A stretch of DNA of 26,160 bases from Acidimicrobiia bacterium (GTDB taxonomy: Bacteria; Actinomycetota; Acidimicrobiia; Spongiisociales; UBA5794). Below, piece by piece: positions 7,133 through 13,979 of the stretch (positions are counted from its first letter, which is position 1; every line of letters starts with the position of its first letter). The stretch spans positions 1-26,160 of the forward strand of contig JAUVPA010000001.1 of the NCBI GenBank assembly GCA_030598905.1, written 5' to 3'. Made by a program: the position numbers and the translations under genes. Below the pieces are notes generated by a model. The model saw nothing but the letters and a program-made list of their open reading frames with translations. It made no database searches and was not told the origin of the DNA.

Positions 7133-9379
7133 ATGGCGGACACGATGAGCGACGCACACAGAAAGGTGATTGGTGCAGCCAGCTACAGCGCAGATGTCTC
7201 CATTCCCGGGCTCACTCATGCTCGCGTCCTGCTGAGCTCGTTCGCCGCCGCCGCCATTGGATCGATAGACACGACCGAAGCTGAGTCCGCTCCTGGCGTA
7301 CTCGGAGTCTTCACAGCGGCGAACCTTCCCACCGCCGGTCAACCAGCCCGCGATCGCAACTCCGCGATCCTGGCGACCGACCGGGTGGTGTGGCAAGGTC
7401 AACCAGTCGCGGCGGTAGTTGCAGCCTCCGAAGCCGCTGCAGCTGACGCGGTCCGAAAGATCCGCGTGGAATACACACCGAGCGACCCGGTCACCAACAT
7501 CTCCACCGCCGCGGAGCCGGGCTCCAAGCTCGTCTGGCCCCTCCCCGTCGAGCGCGGGGAAGGAGCATCCGCCGAAGTCCACGCCGGAGGCGCTGCTTCG
7601 TCTCATACCGAGGACGTCTCGCGAGGAAACATCTCGGCAACCGAGCACTTCACTCGAGGCTCCATCGACGAGGGGCTGGGTGAAGCAGACAAGGTCGTCA
7701 CCCTCACGCTGCGAACCGAGGCGGTGCACCAGGCATACCTCGAACCACATTCGGTTATCGCGGTCGTGGATCCTGTCGACGGGACTCTGACGCTCTACAC
7801 AGCAACCCAGAGCCTGTTCGGCACGAGAAACGGCGTCTCACGCCTCCTGGGAGTGCCGAGAGAAAAGGTCCGAATCGTCCCGGTGGCAATGGGAGGTGGG
7901 TTCGGCGCCCGCTACGGCATCTTCGAACCGCTTGCCGGTGCCCTGGCGATGGCAACGAACCGGCCCGTGAGACTGGCGGTCACACGCATCGAGGACTTCG
8001 CCAGCACTACTCCAGCCCCTGCCACCGAGTTTCGCGTCACGGCCGGCGGAACCTACGACGGCCGTCTCACCGCCCTGCAGGCTGAGATCCTGGCGGAGTC
8101 GGGCGCCTTCGCCGCGGGACTCGCCGGATTGATAGGGAATCTGTTCGCCAGCGTCTACCGAAGTCCGCACATCGATGTCGTCAGCCACGAAGTGCTGACC
8201 AACAAGTCGATGGTCGGGGCATATCGAGCACCTGGAGCGCCCCAGGCCGCATTTGCCCTCGAATCGCTCATGGACGAGCTGGCCCGTGCCCTCGGGGCCG
8301 ACCAGCTTCGCTTCCGTCTGGACAACGCGTGCCAGACGGGTGATCCGATGGGTAACGGCGACCCTTGGCCGCACATGGGGCTCTCCAAGGTCATCGAGCG
8401 CGCGATGAACCACCCACTGTGGAAGGCGAGGACCGAGACGGCTGCCGGCCGAGGTCTCGGCGTCGCCGTGGGTGGCTGGCCGGGTGGCACTGCGCCTGCT
8501 GCAGCCGTCTGTCGCGCCGACAGCGACGGGATGTTCTACCTCCACGTCGGTTCCATCGACATCACCGGCACCAACGTTGCTTTGCGTCGGATCGCCGCCG
8601 AGCAACTCGGCATCGACGAGTCGACAATTCGGGTCATCAACGGCGACTCGTCGACTGCGCCTCAATCGGGTCCGGCTGGGGGCTCGATGGTGACCTACAC
8701 CGTCGGCGCGGCAGTTCGGGAAGCGGCTGTGGGAGCACGCCAACAGATCCTTGAAATCGCCGCGAAACTACTCGAGGCCTCGGTGGACGACCTCGAGATT
8801 TCGCAAGGAGTCGTCCACGTCAAGGGCTCGCCTGGTTCGGAGATTCCCGTCACGAAGATCACATCCCAGGGAGCACGTCTCGGCGGGCGATTCGCGCCGA
8901 TCACGGCACACGGCCGCTCCGCCATCACAGACCAGTCGCCCGGATTCACCGTCCAGCTCGTTGAGGTCGACGTCGACACAGAGACCGGTGTTTATGAAGT
9001 CGTGCGCAACGTCGTCATCCAAGATGTCGGGCACGCGATCAGCCCGAGTCTGGTTGCAGGTCAGATGCACGGCGGAGCCGCTCAGGGCATCGGATGGGCG
9101 ACACAAGAGCAGCTCGCCTTCGATGAATCGGGAACAATGACGACGGGGACATTTTCCGAGTACCTGATCCCCGACGCGACACAGGTTCCCGCCATCGAAG
9201 CGATCATGGTGGACAACCCCTCACCGCACGGCCCGATGGGGGCACGCGGCGTCGCCGAAGCACCCATCGTGGCTGGACCGGCGGCCGTCGCCAACGCCGT
9301 TCGGGACGCGGTGGGCGCTCGGATCACCGAACTCCCGATCACGTCCGAACGAGTGTGGGCTGCAGTCCAACGTGAATAG
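7133..9379 (+). CDS. Molybdenum hydroxylase large subunit (xanthine dehydrogenase/CoxL family)
   Basis: This 748-aa molybdopterin-cytosine-dinucleotide-type catalytic subunit hydroxylates an unknown, probably aromatic or heterocyclic, substrate. The N-terminus KVIGAASYSADVSIPGLTHA matches the family start. GGGFGAR is at 254-260, AYRAPGAPQ at 363-371 and GARGVAEAP at 703-711, where Glu709 aligns with the catalytic glutamate. The AYRAPGAPQ loop lacks the AYxCSFR signature of true form-I CO dehydrogenase, so CO oxidation is unlikely. No FAD-binding or [2Fe-2S] subunit gene occurs beside it, although such enzymes normally need both. ATG 7145 is an alternative start with a weak GGCGGA site. Its last 8 nt overlap the next gene. 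Confidence 0.92.
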   Translation: MADTMSDAHRKVIGAASYSADVSIPGLTHARVLLSSFAAAAIGSIDTTEAESAPGVLGVFTAANLPTAGQPARDRNSAILATDRVVWQGQPVAAVVAASEAAAADAVRKIRVEYTPSDPVTNISTAAEPGSKLVWPLPVERGEGASAEVHAGGAASSHTEDVSRGNISATEHFTRGSIDEGLGEADKVVTLTLRTEAVHQAYLEPHSVIAVVDPVDGTLTLYTATQSLFGTRNGVSRLLGVPREKVRIVPVAMGGGFGARYGIFEPLAGALAMATNRPVRLAVTRIEDFASTTPAPATEFRVTAGGTYDGRLTALQAEILAESGAFAAGLAGLIGNLFASVYRSPHIDVVSHEVLTNKSMVGAYRAPGAPQAAFALESLMDELARALGADQLRFRLDNACQTGDPMGNGDPWPHMGLSKVIERAMNHPLWKARTETAAGRGLGVAVGGWPGGTAPAAAVCRADSDGMFYLHVGSIDITGTNVALRRIAAEQLGIDESTIRVINGDSSTAPQSGPAGGSMVTYTVGAAVREAAVGARQQILEIAAKLLEASVDDLEISQGVVHVKGSPGSEIPVTKITSQGARLGGRFAPITAHGRSAITDQSPGFTVQLVEVDVDTETGVYEVVRNVVIQDVGHAISPSLVAGQMHGGAAQGIGWATQEQLAFDESGTMTTGTFSEYLIPDATQVPAIEAIMVDNPSPHGPMGARGVAEAPIVAGPAAVANAVRDAVGARITELPITSERVWAAVQRE

Positions 9380-10076
9380 AGAGCCCGACGTCGGCGGCGT
9401 CGCACACCTCTTCGGCATCGAAGGGGCGGCTGAAGCTTCTGGACCGACGGCCGTCGTCGACACGTTCCGCGCCTTCACCACGGCGGCGTATCTGCTCGAT
9501 GCCGGTGCGTCCGACATCATGCTGGCGTCCGAGCTCGATCAGGCGAGGGAGATGGCATCTCGCCACAACGGCTCACTCCTGTGCGGTGAGGACCAGGGAA
9601 GGCGACCCGCCGACTTCGACCTCGGAAACTCGCCCGGTGAGGTTCTCGACCGCACGGACATCGACGGAGCCACCATCGTCATGCGGACATCTGGTGGCAC
9701 AAGATGTGTGCTTGCTGCGATCGGCGCCGGCGCATCGCCCGTATTCGGCGCCAGCCTCGTCGTGGCTTCGGCAACCGCTCGCAACCTTCCCGCCGGCTCG
9801 AGCGCGATCGTGGCGGCCGGCCGCAATGGAACACTTCCGGTGATCGAGGACGACGAGACCGCACGGGTCATTGCAGCTGCGATATCGGGAGTCACGCTTC
9901 CACCCGACCTCGACCTCATCCGGGCCAGCGAATCGGCTGAGCGGTTGCGCATCGAGCGATGGGCCCACCCAGACGATCTCGAGCTGTGCCTCCGCCACGA
10001 CCTTTTCGACTTTGCTCTTCCGGCCGAACAAAGGGGAGGCGTCGTCCATCTCGGTCGCCTCGCGGCCAAGTTTTGA
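9372..10076 (+). CDS. 2-phosphosulfolactate phosphatase family protein (ComB-like)
   Basis: This 234-aa protein belongs to the ComB family, Mg-dependent phosphatases that convert 2-phospho-3-sulfolactate to sulfolactate in coenzyme M or sulfolactate metabolism. Visible motifs are VVDTFRAFTTAA (28-39), CGEDQG (71-76), DFDLGNSPGE (81-90) and TIVMRTSGGTR (101-111), where family members usually have TTTNGT. The Ser-Gly-Gly variant could mean a changed substrate. The GTG start at 9372 overlaps the molybdenum hydroxylase stop by 8 nt, so the two are coupled. ComA and ComC are not in the window. The phosphatase assignment is a family assignment; whether sulfolactate is the real substrate here is open. 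Confidence 0.83.
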   Translation: MNREPDVGGVAHLFGIEGAAEASGPTAVVDTFRAFTTAAYLLDAGASDIMLASELDQAREMASRHNGSLLCGEDQGRRPADFDLGNSPGEVLDRTDIDGATIVMRTSGGTRCVLAAIGAGASPVFGASLVVASATARNLPAGSSAIVAAGRNGTLPVIEDDETARVIAAAISGVTLPPDLDLIRASESAERLRIERWAHPDDLELCLRHDLFDFALPAEQRGGVVHLGRLAAKF

Positions 10077-10083
10077 CGAAGGA

Positions 10084-10139
10084 GGGCGGGTCCGTCCTCC
10101 CCCCTCTAAAAGGGTCACCGGACGAACCCGCCCGTTTCT
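10084..10139 (+). terminator. Long hairpin terminator after the comB-like gene
   Basis: GGGCGGGTCCGTCC (10084-10097) pairs with GGACGAACCCGCCC (10120-10133) over 14 positions with one G-U type mismatch. An inner CCCT/AGGG stem lies within the loop, and GTTTCTG follows directly. The stem sits 8 nt past the stop codon. An alternative smaller hairpin, GGAGG...CCTCC (10081-10100), competes with it. Confidence 0.65.
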
Positions 10140-10377
10140 GCAGCGCTCGCGCAGGGATGGCGCAGCCACAGCGAACGCCGCAGACCCGTGACGATCTCAC
10201 CGACGCGTGACGCCACAACGGCGGGAACGTCAAGAGGTTCTTCGGCCTTCAAGCCGAGATCCCCCCTCGGCCGTACAGGGACAACCTACTCCCTGGGAAG
10301 AACTAGTCCCGATGTGATCCCCCCGAACTCCCCTTCTGAAGAACGGAGACCGTCGGTACTCTGATGTCCGGGCCAAC

Positions 10378-10394
10378 GCGCACGTTATGTGCGC
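10378..10394. promoter_or_regulatory. Inverted repeat in leader of small ORF
   Basis: GCGCAC-GTTAT-GTGCGC is a perfect 6-bp inverted repeat ending 6 nt before the AGGGGGAAGG ribosome-binding site of the ORF at 10413. It could be an operator, or an mRNA hairpin next to the ribosome-binding site. Confidence 0.45.
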
Positions 10395-10412
10395 ACATGT
10401 AGGGGGAAGGGC

Positions 10413-10655
10413 ATGCCGATGGCAGAGCCACCACGCGACACAGCTGATCAGGTCACCGAGCTGACGGATGACATCGCTGTCGACCTGACAGGCATCGACA
10501 ACTGGAAGGACGCTTCACGCTATCGGCGTCAGTCTGGAGCGCTTCCGCGTCTAGCGGACGATCCCGACTATTCCTCCGACAACGACGCGTTGCCGCATCC
10601 AAGCGAAGAACCCGCCGGGTTCATGGCCAAGCTGAGAGCCAAGATCGGCCGCTGA
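10413..10655 (+). CDS. Small acidic hypothetical protein
   Basis: I do not recognise this 80-aa protein. It is rich in Asp and Glu in the first half (TDDIAVDLTGIDNWKDASRY), carries a DDPDYSSDNDALPHPSEEP stretch, and ends in a short basic amphipathic tail (FMAKLRAKIGR) that could contact a membrane or nucleic acid. There is no signal peptide or membrane segment. I prefer ATG 10413 over the longer frame from 10389 because AGGGGGAAGG (10401-10410) is a strong ribosome-binding site at suitable spacing. ATG 10419 is two codons further on. The inverted repeat just upstream suggests regulation. It stands alone, with a terminator some 270 bp upstream. Confidence 0.6.
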   Translation: MPMAEPPRDTADQVTELTDDIAVDLTGIDNWKDASRYRRQSGALPRLADDPDYSSDNDALPHPSEEPAGFMAKLRAKIGR

Positions 10656-10723
10656 GACACCCGACGGCGCGGGATTGATTTGTTCTGCGGCGGTGGTCGC
10701 CGGCTCGAGTGAGGCGGACAACA

Positions 10724-10987
10724 TCAGCTCCAGCGCCGCGTGCTGCGGATCAGGCCACCGTCGACCGCCCAATCGTGACTCACGTGGGTGTGACGAAGGA
10801 TCAGAGTCGCAACGGCTGTCGTCGACGCCCAACCACCGACGAATGCCACCGTGATGAACGCTGGAGCAAACACGCTGGCGGCGAGCGCAGCCAATATCGC
10901 GACGACAAACCCGATGACGGCTCCAATGAGCAGGGTGCCGAATCGCGCTCTTGCCCTTCCCTGGGTTGTCTCGATCGCAGACATCAT
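10724..10987 (-). CDS. Small two-helix membrane protein, hypothetical
   Basis: This is an 87-aa predicted membrane protein. A short basic N-terminus (TTQGRARAR) precedes a segment of about 25 hydrophobic residues (TLLIGAVIGFVVAILAALAA) and a second one (FAPAFITVAFVGGWASTTAVAT), then a hydrophilic tail ending in RSTRRWS. I do not recognise the family. The clear membrane pattern makes this strand more likely than the overlapping plus-strand frames, which have arginine/serine-rich shadow composition. ATG at 10987 or 10984 is possible; neither has a good ribosome-binding site. Confidence 0.5.
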   Translation of the reverse strand: MMSAIETTQGRARARFGTLLIGAVIGFVVAILAALAASVFAPAFITVAFVGGWASTTAVATLILRHTHVSHDWAVDGGLIRSTRRWS

Positions 10988-11040
10988 GGGTGATGCATCG
11001 GGAACGATCCGTCGTGTCTGGAGGAGGTTTCAGGTTCGTC

Positions 11041-11069
11041 CCGAAGTAACTAGTCAGTCCCCACTTCGG
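11041..11069. repeat. Inverted repeat with ACTAGT-containing loop
   Basis: CCGAAGT (11041-11047) and ACTTCGG (11063-11069) form a perfect 7-bp stem around a 15-nt loop that carries AACTAGTC. It lies in the gap between the membrane ORF (minus) and the small basic ORF (plus). Confidence 0.45.
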
Positions 11070-11117
11070 CGCAAACGAGCCCTCAACTCGGCACCGAGAC
11101 AGCCGATATCAAAGGCC

Positions 11118-11294
11118 ATGAGGTGGAGGAAGCGCAAGGACGCCGCCCAAGAAGGCAAGTCGTTCTCGTACGAGGACAAGGCGCTCGATCGGCTTCGCGG
11201 AGTCGCCGCCATCGAGCATCCTTCTAGCGATCACGATGCTAAAGAGATCGAAGCGCGGATCCGCAACATGAACTACGGGACCAACCGGGAGTAA
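11118..11294 (+). CDS. Small charged hypothetical protein
   Basis: This is a 58-aa candidate. It starts with a very basic stretch (MRWRKRKDAAQEG) followed by an amphipathic, charged remainder (YEDKALDRLRGVAAIEHP, then EIEARIRNMNYG). The amino-acid composition looks protein-like, unlike the N-terminal part of the longer frame that begins at 10851, which lies opposite the membrane ORF and looks like a shadow. The ribosome-binding site is weak (AAAGG). I do not recognise a family. Confidence 0.4.
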   Translation: MRWRKRKDAAQEGKSFSYEDKALDRLRGVAAIEHPSSDHDAKEIEARIRNMNYGTNRE

Positions 11295-11307
11295 CCGCTC
11301 GCTCCTC

Positions 11308-11823
11308 TCACCCCGTCGCAGGTGACTCCACTGCCGCGGGGCGATAGAACATCGCGATTTGAGCGGCGGCGACACCGATCCCAGCGACGGCCAGGGCCGC
11401 GCCGATCCAGCCGTCGAGAATCGTGTCTAACCCGAGAACGGCGTCGATGCTGGCGCTCCCCGGCCCCGCTATTGCCAGGGCAAACGCTGTGGCGGACAGT
11501 ACGAACACGTATTCCCAACCTTCATCCGGCCTTGCGGTCACCCAGAAGCCGACGTAACGGTGGACGCTCCAGAAGGCCACGGCCATTGTTCCGAGAAGAC
11601 CGGCAGCAGCGAACGACGTGAGCAGCCCGCCGATCAACAGGACACCGACGACGATTTCGGTTGCCGTTGAGAGGAACCATTGCATCTGCGGGGCTCGGAA
11701 CCCAATGCTCTCGAACCAGCGAGATGTCTTCGCTCGCCCTCTGGCGTGCTTGATCCCATGGGCGAGGAAGACCGCGCCCAACGCAACTCTGAGAATCAGT
11801 ACGGCAACGTCGGCTTCGTCCAT
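11308..11823 (-). CDS. DoxX family membrane protein
   Basis: This 171-aa protein is a four-helix membrane protein of the DoxX/DoxD type. LILRVALGAVFLAHGIKHA is the classic DoxX opening, with the conserved HG. WFESIGFRAPQMQWFLSTATEIVVGVLLIGG matches the second helix region, followed by two more helices. DoxX proteins have been linked to quinone or thiosulfate metabolism and oxidative stress, but most are uncharacterised. ATG 11823 is preferred because GAAGGA lies 6-7 nt upstream. The frame continues further, but the family alignment begins here. It is divergent from the DivIVA-like gene across 195 bp that contain an ACTAGT site. Confidence 0.85.
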   Translation of the reverse strand: MDEADVAVLILRVALGAVFLAHGIKHARGRAKTSRWFESIGFRAPQMQWFLSTATEIVVGVLLIGGLLTSFAAAGLLGTMAVAFWSVHRYVGFWVTARPDEGWEYVFVLSATAFALAIAGPGSASIDAVLGLDTILDGWIGAALAVAGIGVAAAQIAMFYRPAAVESPATG

Positions 11824-12018
11824 GACGGTTCCTTCTCGCTCGATGCTACCGAGAACGGACCGTTCGCCCAGGAATTCCCACTCGAGATCGGCAAACCCGG
11901 CCACCGACGCGGCATCGGGACTAGTCATCTCGCACCACCACAACCCTCCTAACGCTCAGCGTGGTCAGCAGCTACACTCCGTGGCAGCCGGGTTTTTGGA
12001 CTAATCGGGGAGTAGGGC

Positions 12019-13065
12019 ATGGAGCTCATCCCATCGGACGTTGAAGACAAGACGTTCAAGGTGGTGCGCAAGGGGTACGACCGTGATCAGGTTCACATCT
12101 TCCTGCGTGAGGTTGGTTATCAGATGTCGGGCCTGGCGGAGCGCGCCAAAATCGCCGCCGTTCGGGCGGACCAACTCGAACGCGAGATTCACGACGTTCG
12201 CCAAGCCGCAGACAACGTAGCCGGTGCCTACCAGCAGGCGCTCGAGGCGCGCCGCAAGCTCCTAGCCGATGCCGAAATCGAGGCCGCGCACATTCGTGCC
12301 GCCGCAGGCGGTGACGTGCCCGAGGACCTCGCACCTCTTCCGGCACCGGTATTGACCGAGCAGCAGGCGAGCATCGAGGCCCAGCAGATCCTTGCCGAGG
12401 CTCGAGAAGAAGCCAGCCGCAAGGATGCAGCGGCCGAAACGGTTCTGCAGCGGGCTCTCTCCGCCTCGGAGCGGATCGAGGACGAAAAGGCACTCATCGT
12501 CGCCGACGCGGTCGTCGAGGCCGACGAGATCCGTGCTCAGGCAGATCGCGACGCCAACGAGATTCGGAAGGGAGTGTCCACGGCAGCAGCCGAGACACGC
12601 CAATCCCTCGAAACGGAACAACGCGACCTCCTCGAGCAAGTCGCCCAACTGCAATCGACGCTCGATGAACTCGAAACACAGAAGATCACAGAGACCGAAG
12701 CGGTCGCCGCGCTCCAAGCAGCTGCCGTTGCCGCATCGGCAACGGCGTCGCCGGCAACGCCGGCTCGAAAAGCCGAGAAGCCGAAGAAGAAAACAAAATC
12801 CACAGCCAGGTCCCGCAAGGCGCGCCCTCCGGCAGAACCCGCTCCAACCAAAGAGAAGGAGCCCGCGGCTGCCGAGCCGGTCGTCACCGTGGATCTCACC
12901 ACCAGCAACGGATCATCGACAGAGGATCTCGAACCAGAACCCGTCGCCGCCGGGACCAAAGTTTCGCGCTACAAGGCCAGGTCGGCCAACCTGCCACGAA
13001 TTGGCGACGGCGCCGTTTCCGTTCTCGCCGATATGAAGGCCTTCAGGAAGAAGGACGGAGGCTGA
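12019..13065 (+). CDS. DivIVA-domain coiled-coil protein
   Basis: This 348-aa protein probably acts at the cell pole or septum, like actinobacterial DivIVA/Wag31 relatives. The N-terminus (residues 1-35) has the DivIVA lipid-binding pattern, with IPSDVEDKTFKVVRKGYDRD, then VHIFLREV. Residues about 38-240 are long Ala/Glu/Arg/Gln-rich coiled coil, interrupted by a Pro-containing stretch near 98-110. Residues about 245-300 are a disordered Ala/Pro/Lys linker (basic KPKKKTKSTARSRKARPP, then EPAPTKEKEPAAAEP), and the end is basic. The ATG at 12019 has a good GGGGAG site. A TACACT -10-like element is at 11973-11978 without a clear -35. The lysine-rich linker is unusual for Wag31 itself, so this is more likely a DivIVA-like paralogue. 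Confidence 0.87.
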   Translation: MELIPSDVEDKTFKVVRKGYDRDQVHIFLREVGYQMSGLAERAKIAAVRADQLEREIHDVRQAADNVAGAYQQALEARRKLLADAEIEAAHIRAAAGGDVPEDLAPLPAPVLTEQQASIEAQQILAEAREEASRKDAAAETVLQRALSASERIEDEKALIVADAVVEADEIRAQADRDANEIRKGVSTAAAETRQSLETEQRDLLEQVAQLQSTLDELETQKITETEAVAALQAAAVAASATASPATPARKAEKPKKKTKSTARSRKARPPAEPAPTKEKEPAAAEPVVTVDLTTSNGSSTEDLEPEPVAAGTKVSRYKARSANLPRIGDGAVSVLADMKAFRKKDGG

Positions 13066-13081
13066 GCCGACTCCGGCTCAG
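13062..13081. terminator. Hairpin at the end of the DivIVA-like gene
   Basis: CTGAGCCG-ACTC-CGGCTCAG is a perfect 8-bp stem with a 4-nt loop. It includes the TGA stop codon. No T-run follows, so it may be a processing or stabilising hairpin rather than an intrinsic terminator. Confidence 0.45.
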
Positions 13082-13438
13082 GCGAACATCGTCTTGGGCG
13101 CGGGCTGCCATGTCGGCGCCTCTGGGGAGGTACCGACGCAACAGCCCGTTGACGTTCTCGTTTCAACCCGCGGTTGCCGGCGTGACTTCTGGCAACGGAG
13201 GTATACCTGCACGCCGACATCGATAGTGACCGACGGCCGTCGCGGCGACCCGTCGCGGAGACGGGTCACGACAGCGTTCAGGGCTTGCGGCCTGCCCGCT
13301 CCGGGTCCGCTGGCATTCTGTATTCACGACAGTCACATTTCGGCACGGAGCAACCCTCTTGGTGATGCTCCCTGCGGGGATGCCCGCATCCCACGCATCG
13401 CTGCCTTCCACCGTCGATCTGCCGCGATGCAGCGCGCT
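13066..13438. other. Non-coding stretch, 373 bp, with hairpins
   Basis: Between the DivIVA-like gene and the 3' end of the RRM gene I see no convincing ORF; the frames are rich in Arg, Ser and Cys and look like shadows. The stretch contains GACCCGTC-5 nt-GACGGGTC (13247-13267, perfect 8-bp stem) and GGGATGC-CC-GCATCCC (13377-13392). The latter lies about 50 nt downstream of the RRM stop and could stabilise or end that transcript. At 13081-13096 there is a short match to the 3' end of the DUF427 gene. Confidence 0.55.
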
Positions 13439-13693
13439 TCAGCGTGACCGCTCTTTGGCAATGTTGACGGTGAGATCACGGCCGTCGACGTTGTGGCCGT
13501 TGAGCGCGTCGATCGCTGCTTTCGCCTCTTCCGACGATGCCATCTCAACGAAGCCGAAGCCGCGAGATCTGCCACTGTCGCGGTCGTTGATGACCTGTGC
13601 TTTCTTGACCTCACCATGCTGCGCGAAGAGCGTCTCGAGATCGGCCGACGTGGTGTTGAACGTGAGGTTTCCAACGTAGAGATTGCTGGACAT
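13439..13693 (-). CDS. RRM-domain RNA-binding protein
   Basis: This 84-aa single RNA-recognition-motif protein resembles the Rbp proteins of cyanobacteria and other bacteria that bind RNA, often during cold shock. RNP2 is LYVGNL (5-10) and RNP1 is RGFGFVEM (44-51), with the aromatic residues expected to stack on RNA. The rest of the fold follows (ADLETLFAQHGEVKKAQVI before RNP1, EEAKAAIDALNGHNVDGR after). The family's glycine-rich tail is absent; the protein stops at AKERSR. ATG 13693 has a strong AGAAGGAG ribosome-binding site 5 nt upstream. The gene is preceded by a leader of up to 286 bp with inverted repeats, which would suit thermosensitive control, though that is inference. Confidence 0.93.
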   Translation of the reverse strand: MSSNLYVGNLTFNTTSADLETLFAQHGEVKKAQVINDRDSGRSRGFGFVEMASSEEAKAAIDALNGHNVDGRDLTVNIAKERSR

Positions 13694-13833
13694 GTGTGCT
13701 CCTTCTGAAGCGTTGAACCGTGGTGGGCGAACGCCCGCCTGATCTGCATTTCGGAACCGACGATCACGTCGGCAACAACCAGCATGTCCTGCGATGACTC
13801 CGCTGCACGGAACGAGGAAGCGGAGCCGGCGTT

Positions 13834-13850
13834 GTACGCGTCAAGCGTAC
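13834..13850 (-). promoter_or_regulatory. Inverted repeat overlapping a TTGACG -35-like hexamer upstream of the RRM gene
   Basis: GTACGC-GTCAA-GCGTAC is a perfect 6-bp inverted repeat. On the minus strand its spacer and edge give TTGACG (13844-13839), a near-consensus -35. I see no convincing -10 at 16-18 nt spacing, so the promoter call is weak. A second small stem, GGGCG-AA-CGCCC, lies at 13725-13736, nearer to the RRM start. Confidence 0.3.
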
Positions 13851-13979
13851 GCTTTCGAGCGACGGTAGCGCATACCGTTCCCGTCGGAGTCACACGAAGA
13901 CGGACTCGAGCCCGTCAATTGCCTTCAAGACGACCGCGCCCCGATGCCACACCCGTCAACAGCTCGACGGATTCACCGT

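Larger units (their letters stand above)
10077..10412. other. Non-coding stretch, 336 bp
   Basis: After the terminator at 10084-10139 I see no convincing gene up to the small ORF at 10413. The stretch holds a stem CAGGGA-8 nt-TCCCTG (10276-10295), an ACTAGT site (10302-10307), a weak TACTCT -10-like element (10357-10362) and the inverted repeat at 10378-10394. Short frames here have no coding character that I recognise. Confidence 0.6.

Noticed and set aside
7118..7750. Long upstream extension of the dehalogenase reading frame (antisense to the molybdenum hydroxylase)
   Set aside because: The extension lies opposite a conserved coding region, has Gly/Cys/Arg-rich shadow composition, and the alpha/beta-hydrolase homology starts after it.
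7133..9379. Form-I carbon monoxide dehydrogenase (CoxL)
   Set aside because: The active-site loop reads AYRAPGAPQ instead of AYxCSFR, and there are no coxM or coxS neighbours.
10077..10412. c-di-AMP (ydaO-type) riboswitch in the leader of the small acidic ORF
   Set aside because: There are several small stems and C-rich runs, but I could not find the conserved core blocks of that class.
10851..11117. N-terminal part of the longer plus-strand frame starting at 10851
   Set aside because: It overlaps the two-helix membrane ORF on the other strand and has a shadow-like composition; only the part from 11118 looks protein-like.
13333..13893. Minus-strand 186-aa frame overlapping the RRM gene
   Set aside because: It is a Ser/Arg/Thr-rich alternate frame of the RRM gene and its leader; RNP1 and RNP2 motifs fix the real frame.
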